Notes: generated from the letters alone by a model not told the origin. Shown: positions 36,550-46,528, numbered from the stretch's first letter. The stretch: 64,000 nucleotides of DNA from Candidatus Intricatilinea gracilis (GCA_016702605.1 JADJDQ010000001.1:186001-250000); one strand, 5' to 3'. Made by a program: numbers and translations.

Positions 36550-37584
36550 TCACACCTCGTCGATCACCACCGACACCGGAAAGTGGTCGCTGTAGCCGAA
36601 GGTGTTGATGTTGGCCGCCGCGTCGCCCTTGGGCAGGCCGAAACGCATCGCCCCTTCGGTGACCCGGTGGTCGACCATCTCGGGGTAGGCCTCGATACGT
36701 GCCGATGCTTCGTTCACCTTGAGTTTGCCGGGCCCGGTGAGCAGTCCCTTGGCCACGAGGATCTGATCGAACACACTGGCATCGCCACCAAAGTAGAGCG
36801 TGCCGTCGATCTCGCGCGCCTTGCCGCGGTGGTCGGTCACCTGCTGGTTGAAGAAGCGCCAGGCCAGGTTGTAGAACTTGGCGCTCTGAGCCCGCACCAC
36901 GTCACCCCGCTCGCGCGACGCCACGGCATGGCGCTGCAGCGACGGGTCATAGGGCTGATCGTTGAAGTCGCCCAAGGCGACGATGGCCGCATTGGCGCCT
37001 TTCACCTCGCGGATGCGGTCGTGCCAATAACCCAGGGTTTCACCCGCGGTGGCGCGAAAACCCGCCGAATATTCAGGCCCCATGCCCGGCCCGCCCGAAC
37101 GCGACGGCCAATGGTTGGCCAACGCAATCAGTTCGTTGCCCGCGCGGGTAATGAAGGTGGCCTGCGTGATGTCACGCGTGCCGGTGCGCTGCACCACCCA
37201 GTGCGAAAACAACTCGCTCACATTGGTGGCCAGCACATTGGCGTCATACAAGAACGCCGTGTCGATGCCGCGTTGATCGTGGCTGGCATCCACATGCACC
37301 AGCTGGTAGTTGCGCGCCGGGCGCATGGTGTTGAGTTTGTCGGCCAGCGCCTGCAGCACAAAACGGTTCTCGGCTTCACACACACCCAGCAGATCCGGCC
37401 CGGCGCCCTGCTTCATCTGCGCAACGATCACCGCCAGCTGACTCGCCTTGCGGTCGAACAACTCGGGCGTCCATCCCGTCAGCTCACTCCTGAGCTCGGC
37501 CGCCAGCCACGGCTCACGCTGCGGGTAACCCTCAGGCGCAAAGAAGTTTTCGAGATTCCAGAACGCGACGAGATAACTGGTCAT
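36550..37584 (-). CDS. Endonuclease/exonuclease/phosphatase family protein
   Basis: A 344-aa EEP-superfamily hydrolase. N-terminal YLVAFWNLENFF, the metal-binding Glu in LLGVCEAENRFVLQ, the His-containing LANHWPSRSGG, ALGDFNDQPYD (Asp/Asn pair) and the catalytic GYSDHFPVSVVI place it among DNase I/exonuclease III-like enzymes. There is no signal peptide from the ATG chosen (MTSYLVAFWN). The substrate (DNA, RNA or phosphoester) cannot be assigned. Confidence 0.85.
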   Translation of the reverse strand: MTSYLVAFWNLENFFAPEGYPQREPWLAAELRSELTGWTPELFDRKASQLAVIVAQMKQGAGPDLLGVCEAENRFVLQALADKLNTMRPARNYQLVHVDASHDQRGIDTAFLYDANVLATNVSELFSHWVVQRTGTRDITQATFITRAGNELIALANHWPSRSGGPGMGPEYSAGFRATAGETLGYWHDRIREVKGANAAIVALGDFNDQPYDPSLQRHAVASRERGDVVRAQSAKFYNLAWRFFNQQVTDHRGKAREIDGTLYFGGDASVFDQILVAKGLLTGPGKLKVNEASARIEAYPEMVDHRVTEGAMRFGLPKGDAAANINTFGYSDHFPVSVVIDEV

Positions 37585-37902
37585 GTGTCTTGCTGTTCGA
37601 GGTTGGGTAGTTGCAAGCGCGAGGCTCGCGGCTGAGTGTGAGGCGAATGCGATCATCACGTGGCGTGGGGTAGCAACAGTGTCGCGGTTTGTGCCGTATC
37701 TGGCAAAGTCTCAAACAATATCCGCAGGCCGGATGGCCTTCATGGACCACTCTCGTCCACAGCGAGCATCGCCATATCAAGCACCCTGGATAGGTACGAG
37801 CTGACCACGCAGTCGCAGCCTTCCGACCCGCGTTCCGCCGTCCCATTGACCAGCGAATCGGTCCGTTTCCGTCAGCGGGGCAACTTCATTTGCGCGACTC
37901 GA

Positions 37903-38242
37903 ATGTCAGCACCCTACGGCCAGACGGAGTGGGGCCGCACTCTGCCAGCGACCAACGCAAGCGCAGCAGACATCTGCAAGTGCAGTCGAAAAGGACAACG
38001 GGCGTGCACTGTGGCACCCAGCCAACGGCAGGTGCAACCACCACTCGCATCGAGCCCGTGCGTCGCCGTCACTCCAGGCGGAGCGGCAGGCAGCGGCCCA
38101 ACGCGAGCGATAGCTTGAACAAACAGAATAAGCTCAGGCAGAACGCAACATTCAACAGCAGCGACAAGCGGAACACTGGGACGAGCAACGCGGTACTTTG
38201 GACCAGCGAGCCAAGGCCTGCCGGCGGGCACGCAACGACTGA
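37903..38242 (+). pseudogene. Decayed exported protein gene (DUF4124-like, tentative)
   Basis: One frame (from the ATG at 37903) reads a signal-peptide-like end and ASAADICKCSRKGQRACTV, which recalls the DUF4124 pattern (YKC...G...Y.d.PC) with Tyr changed to Cys. From about 38072 another frame reads a Gln/Glu/Arg-rich coiled coil (QAERQAAAQRER, AQAERNIQQQRQAEHWDEQR, LDQRAKACRRARND) broken by TAG at 38111 and TAA at 38129 and ending at TGA 38240-38242. A frameshifted, mutated remnant explains both. The family assignment is a guess. Confidence 0.3.
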
Positions 38243-38882
38243 CCGTCCTGAGCACGCAGGCGCCCGCCTTCCGCCGAAACGACAGCGGTGAGCGCGTCTA
38301 GGTTGGGGACAGCGCACTGACAGCCAAATCCGCCGCGCGGCTGAACTATGCGTCTTCGACTGCGCCGGGTTGTCAGGAGCCGATCCGGCAGATTTGGTGA
38401 CGAGGCACGGCATTCGGTTGGGAATTGAAACGGCATGTGAAGGCTTCTTGATGCACCGCACCAATTCTGAAGAGCAAGGCGGCTTCTCACCCGCCCTTTG
38501 TGAGTAATCGCAATGGGCGCCAACAACGAAATCTCATTTGGCATACGCCTAAGTTTGCGAGTGAATTGGTTGCGTGCTTCGCTAAAGCTGGGCAATTGGC
38601 AAGTAAGCCGTTGTGGGACGTCCGACTCTCCCTGCCAGGCTCTTCAAAATTGGCGATCAACCAAGCCCGAGCTGTTCAACAAGCGGGTGAACAATCTGCC
38701 GGGGCTGGACAGGTAGCAACCAATTTTGGACACTAGTCACTCGAACCGACAATTCTCCCCGCGTCTTCAATGCCAGATTCGACGCACAAATATTCACTCC
38801 ACTTTATATACACATTGAGAATGCAATGAATAATTTTCCAGCAAACTTTGCTTTGATCCCATGCAGCTCGCTGGGAAAAGTT
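38243..38882. other. Intergenic stretch, lower GC, no gene recognised
   Basis: About 640 bases with falling GC towards the lipoprotein gene. It contains a 9-base inverted repeat CAAAATTGG / CCAATTTTG about 65 bases apart (near 38645 and 38722) and an AT-rich promoter-like patch before 38826 (TTTATATACACATTGAGAATG). Small frames on both strands match nothing I know. With the neighbouring remnant it looks like a scar of lost or imported DNA. Confidence 0.35.
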
Positions 38883-39371
38883 ATGAGGCCAATCAGGCGC
38901 ACCTCAAAGGCCCCTTCCATTTTCAAGTTGGCCAGTATCGGATCGATCGTGTCAATAATCGCAGGCTGCTCCTCAGTCGAGAAAAGACCTATCGCAGACT
39001 ACATATGTGTATATGCGAAGCAGGAAAACCGTCAAGAAGAGGACTACCTCCACAAATACATAAGGCGCTACTTAAATGAAAACGGCTTTACCCTAGCAAC
39101 AGAAAAGTGTGACGTAACCGTAAGATATCAACCGTTCGGCGCACTTCAAAGCGAATCAGAGACTGACTACATTTTTTGGTCCAAGAGAAATAATTACTGG
39201 GTTCAAGAGGGAATTGCAAACTTCGAATACCATGGAAAAACTACTCTTGAAGACCATCAAATAGTAGAAAAAGGATATGCAGCAAAGCAAGACTTACTTG
39301 AGGGCCTCGCTTGGGCGATTGTCAAGCCAATTATTAAGACATACCGTCCCTCGGCACCGAAATTGAAGTAA
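38883..39371 (+). CDS. Low-GC hypothetical lipoprotein
   Basis: A 162-aa protein with a lipoprotein signal: a basic n-region (RPIRRTSKAPSIFK), hydrophobic LASIGSIVSIIAGC with lipobox IAGC, then SS. The mature part is charged and Tyr-rich (DYICVYAKQENRQEED, DYIFWSKRNNYWVQEG). No family is recognised. GC is about 40% by eye against about two thirds around it, and codons are A/T-ending, so it is probably acquired. An ATG at 38826 in the same frame would put 19 odd residues before the signal; the inner ATG gives a standard signal length. Confidence 0.7.
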   Translation: MRPIRRTSKAPSIFKLASIGSIVSIIAGCSSVEKRPIADYICVYAKQENRQEEDYLHKYIRRYLNENGFTLATEKCDVTVRYQPFGALQSESETDYIFWSKRNNYWVQEGIANFEYHGKTTLEDHQIVEKGYAAKQDLLEGLAWAIVKPIIKTYRPSAPKLK

Positions 39372-39438
39372 TACAAGTCCACGAACCGAGAAGTCACCGA
39401 CGTACTCGACAGAAGATCTCGGATCGATACATCTGCCG

Positions 39439-40452
39439 TCAATCCGCCTTGATGTTGTTGTCCTTCACCACCTTGGCCCAGGTGTCGAGCTGGCGGTCGA
39501 TGAAGGTGCGGGCGGACTCGGGGGTGCCGAAGTTCAGGTCGATGCCCTGGGCCGCGAGTTTGCCGGCCACCTCGGGGTTCTTGAGCGCCTTGTTGACCTC
39601 GTCGTTCATGCGTTTGACGATGTCGGGCGGTGTCTTGGCGGGGGCCAGCACGGCCCACCAGGCCGGGGCGTCGAAGCCGGCGTAGCCACTTTCGGCCACG
39701 GTCGGCACATCGGGCAGGTTGGCTGCACGTTTGCTGGTCGTCACTGCCAGCGGGCGCATACGTTTGCTGTCGATGTGTGGCTTGACGAGAAACACGGATC
39801 CGATGGCCAGCGGCACATGGCCGGCGATGGCATCGTTCATCAGCGGGCCACCGCTGCGGTAGGGCACGTGCACCAGGTCGAGTTCACCGTTGCGCGCCAG
39901 TTGCGACATGGCCAGGTGGCCCAGGCTGCCGTTGCCGATGCTGCCGTAGTTGACACCTTTCTTGGCCTTGCCGGCGGCAATGACGTCGGCAAAGGTCTTG
40001 TAGGGTGACTCGGCGTGGGTGGCCAGCACCATCGAGCCGGTTCCGATCAGTGCCACGGGCGCCAGATCCTTGCGCGTGTCGAACGGCAGGTTGGGGTTGA
40101 GGGCCGGGTTCACGCCGTGGGTGTCGAACACCACGGCATAGGTGTAGCCGTCGGCCGGCGCCGCGGCCACCGCCGCCGTGCCGATGGCGCCCGAGGCGCC
40201 GCCCTTGTTGTCGACCACCACCGTCTGCCCGAGCTGCTGCTGCAGTGCCTGAGCCAGGATGCGCGCCACCTGGTCGACCGAGCCACCGGGCGGAAACACC
40301 GCCACCAGCTTGACCGGCCCCTTGCTCGGCCAGGCCTGGGTCTGGGCCATCACCGCGGCGGGCACCACCAGCGCGGCGGCAGCGAGTGCCAGCGTGGCAA
40401 CTGCAGATCGGCGTGTCGCTGCGCGGTGCAAGAGGTGGGGCGGGTGGGGCAT
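39439..40452 (-). CDS. Tripartite tricarboxylate-type (Bug) substrate-binding protein
   Basis: A 337-aa periplasmic solute receptor. The signal peptide contains TRRSAVATLALAAAALVVPAAVMA, with cleavage after AMA-like VMA. The mature start is QTQAWPSKGPVKLVAVFPPGGSVDQVAR, and VVVDNKGGASGAIGTAAVA follows, both classical for the TctC/Bug family that is hugely expanded in Burkholderiales. AAGGAC precedes the ATG. No membrane components (TctA/TctB) are adjacent, so it is an orphan receptor; its ligand is probably an organic acid. Confidence 0.93.
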   Translation of the reverse strand: MPHPPHLLHRAATRRSAVATLALAAAALVVPAAVMAQTQAWPSKGPVKLVAVFPPGGSVDQVARILAQALQQQLGQTVVVDNKGGASGAIGTAAVAAAPADGYTYAVVFDTHGVNPALNPNLPFDTRKDLAPVALIGTGSMVLATHAESPYKTFADVIAAGKAKKGVNYGSIGNGSLGHLAMSQLARNGELDLVHVPYRSGGPLMNDAIAGHVPLAIGSVFLVKPHIDSKRMRPLAVTTSKRAANLPDVPTVAESGYAGFDAPAWWAVLAPAKTPPDIVKRMNDEVNKALKNPEVAGKLAAQGIDLNFGTPESARTFIDRQLDTWAKVVKDNNIKAD

Positions 40453-40747
40453 GGTCGGTTGTCCTTGTTGGATCACATGAGGCAGCTTGCCGGGGCCGGA
40501 CCGTCGACATGCGCCGAACGCCCGTGGTGTGCACCCGCAGTGTCCGGCGCGAATCCGGCCCCGGGCGTCGTGGGAAACACGGGCAGCAGCCGGGCGCCCG
40601 GCCCGCAGCCGCCGCCACAATGCCCGAGCGGATCCTGCCTGTCGGTGGCCGACCGTCGATCCGCCAGTCACGCGATGCCTGGGGCCGCAACCCGCGCTTC
40701 GCGCCACCCGCCTCCCGCCTCACGTCACCTCTTCACCCGAGGACTCC

Positions 40748-41278
40748 ATGGCCCGCCTGCCTTACGCCCGACTCGACACCGCCGAGGTGCGCCCGCTGGT
40801 CGAGCGCATCGTTGCCGAACGTGGCAGCGTGTTGCACCTGTACCAGATGCTGCTGCACAGCCCGCCGCTAGCCGAGGGCTGGCTCCACTTTCTGACCGCC
40901 GTGCGCCACAAGCTCGACCTGCCCGGCGGCCTGCGCGAGCTGGTCATCATGCGGGTGGCCATCCTCAACGGCGCACCGTACGAGGCCGAACAACACGCAC
41001 CCATCGCGCTGAAGGAAGGCATCAGCCAGGCCCAGCTCGATAGCCTGGCCGACTGGCAGCAACACGCCGCGCGTTACAGCGCCGACCAACGCGCCGTGCT
41101 GGCCCTGTGTGACAGCATGACGCGCGACATCCATGTGCCGCCCGACGTGATGGCCGCCGTGGTCGCTGCCCTCGGCCAGCGCCAGGCCGTGGAGATGACC
41201 GCCACCATCGCCGCCTACAACATGGTGTCGCGTTTCCTCGAGGCGATCCAGATCCACTCGACCGATACCCGCGACTGA
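40748..41278 (+). CDS. Carboxymuconolactone decarboxylase-like (AhpD-fold) protein
   Basis: A 176-aa all-helical CMD-family protein starting MARLPYARLDTAEVRPLVERI behind GAGGA. The core is LDLPGGLRELVIMRVAILNGAPYEAEQHAPIALKEG. AhpD members carry Cys-x2-Cys before the His; here there is none (NGAPYEAEQH), so it is not a peroxidase partner and more like the gamma-CMD branch. It is divergent from the Bug receptor gene across 295 bp, which holds only weak promoter-like CACAAT. Confidence 0.82.
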   Translation: MARLPYARLDTAEVRPLVERIVAERGSVLHLYQMLLHSPPLAEGWLHFLTAVRHKLDLPGGLRELVIMRVAILNGAPYEAEQHAPIALKEGISQAQLDSLADWQQHAARYSADQRAVLALCDSMTRDIHVPPDVMAAVVAALGQRQAVEMTATIAAYNMVSRFLEAIQIHSTDTRD

Positions 41279-41282
41279 CCGA

Positions 41283-41298
41283 CCCGGCTCGCGCCGGG
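41283..41298 (+). terminator. Hairpin after the CMD gene
   Basis: CCCGGC-TCGC-GCCGGG, a perfect 6-bp stem with a 4-base loop starting 5 bases after the stop, between convergent genes. There is no T-run. Confidence 0.4.
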
Positions 41299-41358
41299 CC
41301 ATCAGGGCGGCGTCGAGCCCGTCGCCGCGGGCGCCGGCACAACCACGCGCCAGTGCCA

Positions 41359-44300
41359 TCAGCCCGGCAACTGACCGGGCTGCGGGTTCTGGGCCGCCTC
41401 CTCGAGCGTCTGCAGGGCCTCGGCGAAACGCAGGTTGCGCACGTTGTCGCGCACCAGGGCATGGCGTTCGGGGCCGAGCCAGGCGCGCAAAGGGCCGGAC
41501 AAAGCCGTGAACCGCTCGAGCGCCGACAGGCTTTGCTGGCGCAGCAGATTGGCCAGATCGGTCAACGCCTGTGGATCGATGCTGGCGCAGGGCGCCGGCT
41601 CCGCAGGCTCGGCGGTGGCGCGTGCCAGGTCGAACAGCGGCGCAGCACTTTGCGCCAGCCGCTGCAGTTGCGCCATCAGCCGGGTGGCGAAATGTGCAGC
41701 CCGTTCGGCGTCACCGGCCGCACAGGCCGCTTCGGCTTCACCGGCCAGTTGGTGGATGGCCGTGGCGCCGAGCATGCCGGCACTGCCCCTGAGCTTGTGC
41801 ATCCGCCCGCCGTGTTGCGCCAGGGTCGCGGCGTCGTCATGGGGCGTCGGGATGGCCAGGTCGGAGAACTCGTTCAGCAGGCGTTCGAGGATGGAGCTGA
41901 ACAGTGCCAGGTCACCGCTGGCCCGTGTGCGTGCGTCTGCGCTGTCGATGCCGTCGATCTCGGGCCAGGGCACACGTGGGCGCACGCGCCGTTCGGGCTG
42001 GGCCGGCTGGGCGGCGGGTGCGCCAGCCGCCGGCTTGCAGTGGCGCAGGATGCTGGTGACCAGTTCGCGCGCGCCGAAGGGTTTGACGATGAAGTCGTCC
42101 ATGCCGGCGTCGACCGCACGCTGGCGCTCGCTGCTCAGGCCGCCGGCCGTGAGGGCGATGATGGGCAGGCGCAGCAGCGGCGGTTCGAGGCGGATGAGCC
42201 GGGTGGCATCGTGGCCGTCGAGCACCGGCATCTGCACGTCCATCAGCACCAGGTCGAAGGCGGTCGGGTCGGCCTGCAGGCGCTCGAGTGCCTCCTGGCC
42301 GTTGCTGGCCAGGCCGACCTGCGCGCCTTCGAGTTCGAGGATGCGCCGTGTCACGTCGAGGTTGATGTCGCTGTCGTCGACCACCAGCACGCGGATGCCC
42401 GCCAGGCAGCGTTCGCCGGGCTGGTTGTAGGGTGACTCGCGTGGTTCGAGCGCCTCGGGCGGCGCCAGGTCGAAGTCGAGCACCACGGCGAATTCACTGC
42501 CCTCACCCGGGCTGCTGGCCAGGCTGACCTGGCCACCCATGAGCGTGACCAGGCGTTTGACGATGGACAGGCCCAGCCCGGTGCCGCCGTACCGCCGCGT
42601 GATCGAGCTGTCGGCCTGGGCGAAGGGCGAGAACAGGCGCGCCTGCACGTCGGGGGCGATGCCGATGCCGGTGTCGATGACGGCAAACCGCAGGCTCACC
42701 CGGTCTGCCGTGCTGGCCAGGGCACGCACCTGCAAGGTCACCCGGCCGTGTTCGGTGAACTTGATGGCGTTGGCCAGCAAGTTGGTGAGGATCTGCGCCA
42801 GCCGCATCGCGTCACCTTCGAGTGCATGCGGCAGATCGGCAGGGGCGTCGAGATCGAAGGCCAGCACCTTGGCGTCGGCCTGGGCCGACATCACGTCGAC
42901 CAGTTCGTTGAGCAAGGTGTGCAGGTCAAAGGCGCGGTGTTCGAGCATGAGCTCGCCGGCCTCGATCTTGGACAGGTCGAGGATGTCGTTGATCACCGCC
43001 AGCAGCGACTTGCTGGCCAGGCTGATGCGGTTGAGCAGCACCATCTGCTCGGTGTCGAGCTGGCTGCGCCCGAGCAGGTACGACAGGCCGATCACCGCGT
43101 TCATGGGTGTGCGGATCTCGTGGCTCATGTTGGCCAGGAACTCGCTCTTGGCCAGGTTGGCCTGTTCGGCTTTCAGGGTGGTCTCGCGCAGCGACTGCTC
43201 GTAGCGCTTGCGTTCACTGATGTCGAGCACGAAACACACCCCCTCGTCGGGGCTGTCCTCGAAGCTGGCCGCACCCAGCAGCACCGGCACCCGCGAGCCG
43301 TCCTTGCGCAGGTACTCCTTCTCGAAGGGTGTGCATACGCCGTGGGTGGTGATCTGCTCGAGCGACAGGCGGTCGAGCTCGGCAAATTCGGGCGGTGTCA
43401 TGTTGGCCCAGCCGACCCGGCCCTCGTCCAGATCGGCGCGGCTGTAGCCGACGATGCGCAGGAAGGCGTCGTTGGCCTTGGTGATGTCGCCGTGCGAGTT
43501 CCAGAAGAACACCCCCTGCGCGTTGGAATCGACCAGCCGGCCCAGGCGCGCCTCGATGCGTTTGCGCTCGGTCACGTCGTGGATCATGGCGATCAGGTTG
43601 CCGTCGGGCATCTTGGTCGCCCTCACCTCGGCGGCAAAGACCGAGCTGTCCTTGCGCCTGAAGCGCCACTCGCGGTGGTAGTCGGAATCGGCCTTGATGC
43701 GCCGCAGCGCCGGGCCGATGTGCACCAGGTCGGGCTCGGCCACGATGTCGCTGGCGCGCAGCCCGATCAGGTCGTCGCGGCTGTAGCCCAGCATGTGGCA
43801 CAAGCTGGTGTTGGCGTCGACGTACACCCCCGCCGGGTCGGCGATCACGATGCCGTCGGGCGCGTATTCGAACAAGGTGCGGTAACGCGCCTCGCTGGTA
43901 CGGCGCGCCTCGTCGGCCTGGCGGCGTTCGGTGATGTCCTGGAAGGCGCCGAGCAGGCGCACCGGCCGGCCCTGCTCGAACTCGGCCGTGCCCACCGCAC
44001 GCACCCACAGGGCCCGGCCTTTGGCCGAGACGAACGGCAGTTCGAGATCCCAGCCGGCACCACCAGCCACACCGGCGGCGACCGCCTCCTCGATGGCCTG
44101 GCGTGCCCGGCCCGGGTAGAAGTCGAGTGCGTCCTGCAGCGACGGCTGGTAACCCGGCTCGACGTCGTGGATGCGGCGGGTCTGCTCGGTCCAGATGAGC
44201 ACCTGTGTGCGCAGGTCGAGCTCCCAGCCGCCGACACCGGCGATACGGCCGACGCGGTCGAGAAAGGCCTCACTCGACCGCAGGCGCTGTTCGACCAGCT

Positions 44301-46512
44301 TGGCCGCCGTGATGTCGATGCGGATCGAGACATACCGTTCGGGTCGACCATTGGCGCCGATGAACGGTGCGATGAAACTGTCGACCCAATACAAGGAGCC
44401 GTTCCTGGCGCGGTTGCAGATCACGCCGCGCCAGGGCCGCCCGGCGCTGATCGTGCGCCACATCTCGCCCCAGAACGCCGGCTCGTGCACCCCCGAGTTG
44501 ACGATGTTGTGGGTGCGCCCGATCAGCTCGTCGCGCCGGTAGCCCGAGATCTGGCAGAAGCCGTCGTTGACGTCGACGATGCGCCCGGCGCCATCGGCCA
44601 CCGACACGATGGCATGTTGATGCACGGTCTGCAGCAACGCCTCGTTGTCGCGTTGTGCCGCGGCAAGCTTGAGCCGGCCTTCGATCAGGTCGGAGACATC
44701 GTTGTGGGTCACGTAGATGCCACGCACCTCGGCGCCGACGATGTCGGGCGCGTAGTGCACCCGCCAGTAGCGCCGGCCCGGGCCACTCGGCGCCGGCATG
44801 CTGATCTCGAACATCTGGGGCTGGCCAGCCAGCGCCGCCTCGATGCGCGGCAGGTTGCGCGCCAGCAGGTCGTCGCCCAGCAGGTCGCGCAGGTGGGTGC
44901 CTTGCAGTGCCGCCGCCTCCACGCCGAAGAAGTCGGAGATGGCGCGGTTGGCAAACCGGTTGACGAGGTGGCGGTCCCAGTAGGTGATGGCCGACGGCAC
45001 GGCGTCGAGCACATGTTCGAGATCACTGCGCGCCGCTTCGAGCATGGCGGTGCGTTCGGCCACCAGCAGTTCGAGCTGGGCGTTGAGCTCGGCCAGCTTG
45101 CGCTGCGCCGACTTGGCCTCGCCGATGTCGCGCAGCGTTTCGTAGCAGGCGATGACACTGCCTTCGGCGTCGAGGATGGGCGCCACCGTCACCGACACGT
45201 CGACCCGCTCGCCGCTGCAGGTGCGGCGCACGGTCTCGAACGGCCGGACCTCGAAACCGCTGACCGGCGCCACACCCGGCGCACCGGGCTCGGCGCGCGG
45301 CGTGTCGCTGCTGTCGTCTAGCAGGATCAGGTCGGCCATCGTCTTGCCGACGGCGTCGGTGGCGGGATATCCGAACAATTGCTGCGCACCGCGGTTCCAG
45401 GCCAGCACGGTGCCCTGCAGCGTGTGCACGACGATGGCATCGATGCTGGTCTCGACGAACCTGGCGTGTTGCACCTGCTGCAATCGCAACTGGCGCGCCT
45501 GCTGCAGGTAACGCGCGCGCAGGTAGACGATCAGCGCCAGCAAGGCGGACAAGGCTGCACCCACGGCAAACACCGAGACCGGCGCCAGCAGGTTGAGTCG
45601 GTCGACAAAGACCGGCTTGGCCTGCACCTCGAAGACCCAGTGCCGGCCGAACACCTCGAGCGGCACCCGCCGCACCAGGCCGGCCGCCGCAGCCTGGCCG
45701 AGATCGGCGCTGGTGTGGACCGGCTGGGGTCGGGCGGCATCACTCACGTCGGCCAGGCTGAAAGCAACTTCGCTTTCGCGCAGGCCGATGTTGTCGATCA
45801 CGGCTTCGATGTCGAGCACCACCATGGCCCAGGCATACAAGGCCGCCACCCGGCCGGCCTCGGTGTCGACCGCCGCGCCACGCCGGTAGATCGGCAACAT
45901 CAGCAGAAAGCCGCGCTGCGGGCGCACCACCGCCCGCGCCAGGGTGACGGGCGCAGACAACACGGCGCGCCCCGTGCGCATGGCCAGATCGGCAGCCTGG
46001 CGACGGTGCGGTTCGGACGCCAGATCGAGCCCGAGTGCCTCGCGGTTGTTGTCGACCGTGGCCAGGCACTGGATCACGAACCGATCGCCCGTGCCGGGCG
46101 CCAGTTCACGCACCCGAAACGCCGGCTGGCCATCACGCCGCACGGCAGCGACAAACGCCTGTTGCTCGTCACGCCGCACCCGGCGCGCCACACCGATGCT
46201 GCGGGCGCCAGGAAACTCGCGCGCCAACTCGCGCGACTCGGCGTAGGCATAGAAATGGTTGCAGTTCACCGGCTCACCACCACCGGCGATGACGGCACCG
46301 CGGGTGCTGCGCACGCCGAACTCGTAGTCGTGCAGGCGTTCGTCGAGCAGGCTGGCGTTGCGCGCCACCACCTCGTCGAAACGCTGGCCCGCGATGGTGG
46401 CGTTGTGGCGCGCCTGCCAGGTGGCCAGCAAGGCAGCCACAAGCAGGGCCAGACACAAGGCAGCGCCCGCCGCCAGGCGGGGACGATGGCGCAGCCGGGG
46501 CCGGGACGTCAT
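41359..46512 (-). CDS. CHASE/PAS hybrid sensor histidine kinase with REC and Hpt
   Basis: A 1717-aa inner-membrane sensor. Transmembrane helix 1 is about 13-33 and a periplasmic CHASE-like domain about 45-290. Helix 2 is about 307-331. Six PAS/PAC modules follow in a row, starting at FVETSIDAIVV, HVLDAVPSAITYWD, TVHQHAIVSVADG, AFLDRVGRIAGVGGWELD, TLFEYAPDGIVIAD and RLVDSNAQGVFFW. The HisKA H-box FLANMSHEIRTPMNA lies near 1131, and a HATPase has NLLANAIKF, DTGIGI and GGTGLGLSI. The REC domain has phospho-Asp in LVLMDVQMPVLDG (about 1423). The Hpt domain has His in MHKLRGSAGMLGA (about 1572). All catalytic residues are present. The gene starts 16 bases after the diguanylate cyclase stop, so the two are one unit and the Hpt probably feeds its REC. 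Confidence 0.93.
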   Translation of the reverse strand: MTSRPRLRHRPRLAAGAALCLALLVAALLATWQARHNATIAGQRFDEVVARNASLLDERLHDYEFGVRSTRGAVIAGGGEPVNCNHFYAYAESRELAREFPGARSIGVARRVRRDEQQAFVAAVRRDGQPAFRVRELAPGTGDRFVIQCLATVDNNREALGLDLASEPHRRQAADLAMRTGRAVLSAPVTLARAVVRPQRGFLLMLPIYRRGAAVDTEAGRVAALYAWAMVVLDIEAVIDNIGLRESEVAFSLADVSDAARPQPVHTSADLGQAAAAGLVRRVPLEVFGRHWVFEVQAKPVFVDRLNLLAPVSVFAVGAALSALLALIVYLRARYLQQARQLRLQQVQHARFVETSIDAIVVHTLQGTVLAWNRGAQQLFGYPATDAVGKTMADLILLDDSSDTPRAEPGAPGVAPVSGFEVRPFETVRRTCSGERVDVSVTVAPILDAEGSVIACYETLRDIGEAKSAQRKLAELNAQLELLVAERTAMLEAARSDLEHVLDAVPSAITYWDRHLVNRFANRAISDFFGVEAAALQGTHLRDLLGDDLLARNLPRIEAALAGQPQMFEISMPAPSGPGRRYWRVHYAPDIVGAEVRGIYVTHNDVSDLIEGRLKLAAAQRDNEALLQTVHQHAIVSVADGAGRIVDVNDGFCQISGYRRDELIGRTHNIVNSGVHEPAFWGEMWRTISAGRPWRGVICNRARNGSLYWVDSFIAPFIGANGRPERYVSIRIDITAAKLVEQRLRSSEAFLDRVGRIAGVGGWELDLRTQVLIWTEQTRRIHDVEPGYQPSLQDALDFYPGRARQAIEEAVAAGVAGGAGWDLELPFVSAKGRALWVRAVGTAEFEQGRPVRLLGAFQDITERRQADEARRTSEARYRTLFEYAPDGIVIADPAGVYVDANTSLCHMLGYSRDDLIGLRASDIVAEPDLVHIGPALRRIKADSDYHREWRFRRKDSSVFAAEVRATKMPDGNLIAMIHDVTERKRIEARLGRLVDSNAQGVFFWNSHGDITKANDAFLRIVGYSRADLDEGRVGWANMTPPEFAELDRLSLEQITTHGVCTPFEKEYLRKDGSRVPVLLGAASFEDSPDEGVCFVLDISERKRYEQSLRETTLKAEQANLAKSEFLANMSHEIRTPMNAVIGLSYLLGRSQLDTEQMVLLNRISLASKSLLAVINDILDLSKIEAGELMLEHRAFDLHTLLNELVDVMSAQADAKVLAFDLDAPADLPHALEGDAMRLAQILTNLLANAIKFTEHGRVTLQVRALASTADRVSLRFAVIDTGIGIAPDVQARLFSPFAQADSSITRRYGGTGLGLSIVKRLVTLMGGQVSLASSPGEGSEFAVVLDFDLAPPEALEPRESPYNQPGERCLAGIRVLVVDDSDINLDVTRRILELEGAQVGLASNGQEALERLQADPTAFDLVLMDVQMPVLDGHDATRLIRLEPPLLRLPIIALTAGGLSSERQRAVDAGMDDFIVKPFGARELVTSILRHCKPAAGAPAAQPAQPERRVRPRVPWPEIDGIDSADARTRASGDLALFSSILERLLNEFSDLAIPTPHDDAATLAQHGGRMHKLRGSAGMLGATAIHQLAGEAEAACAAGDAERAAHFATRLMAQLQRLAQSAAPLFDLARATAEPAEPAPCASIDPQALTDLANLLRQQSLSALERFTALSGPLRAWLGPERHALVRDNVRNLRFAEALQTLEEAAQNPQPGQLPG

Positions 46513-46528
46513 GCGCGACACGTGGCCA

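Noticed and set aside
38500..38740. Integron attC site or insertion-sequence end in the low-GC gap
   Set aside because: Only a 9-base inverted repeat is present; no attC core sites, transposase or target duplication could be found.
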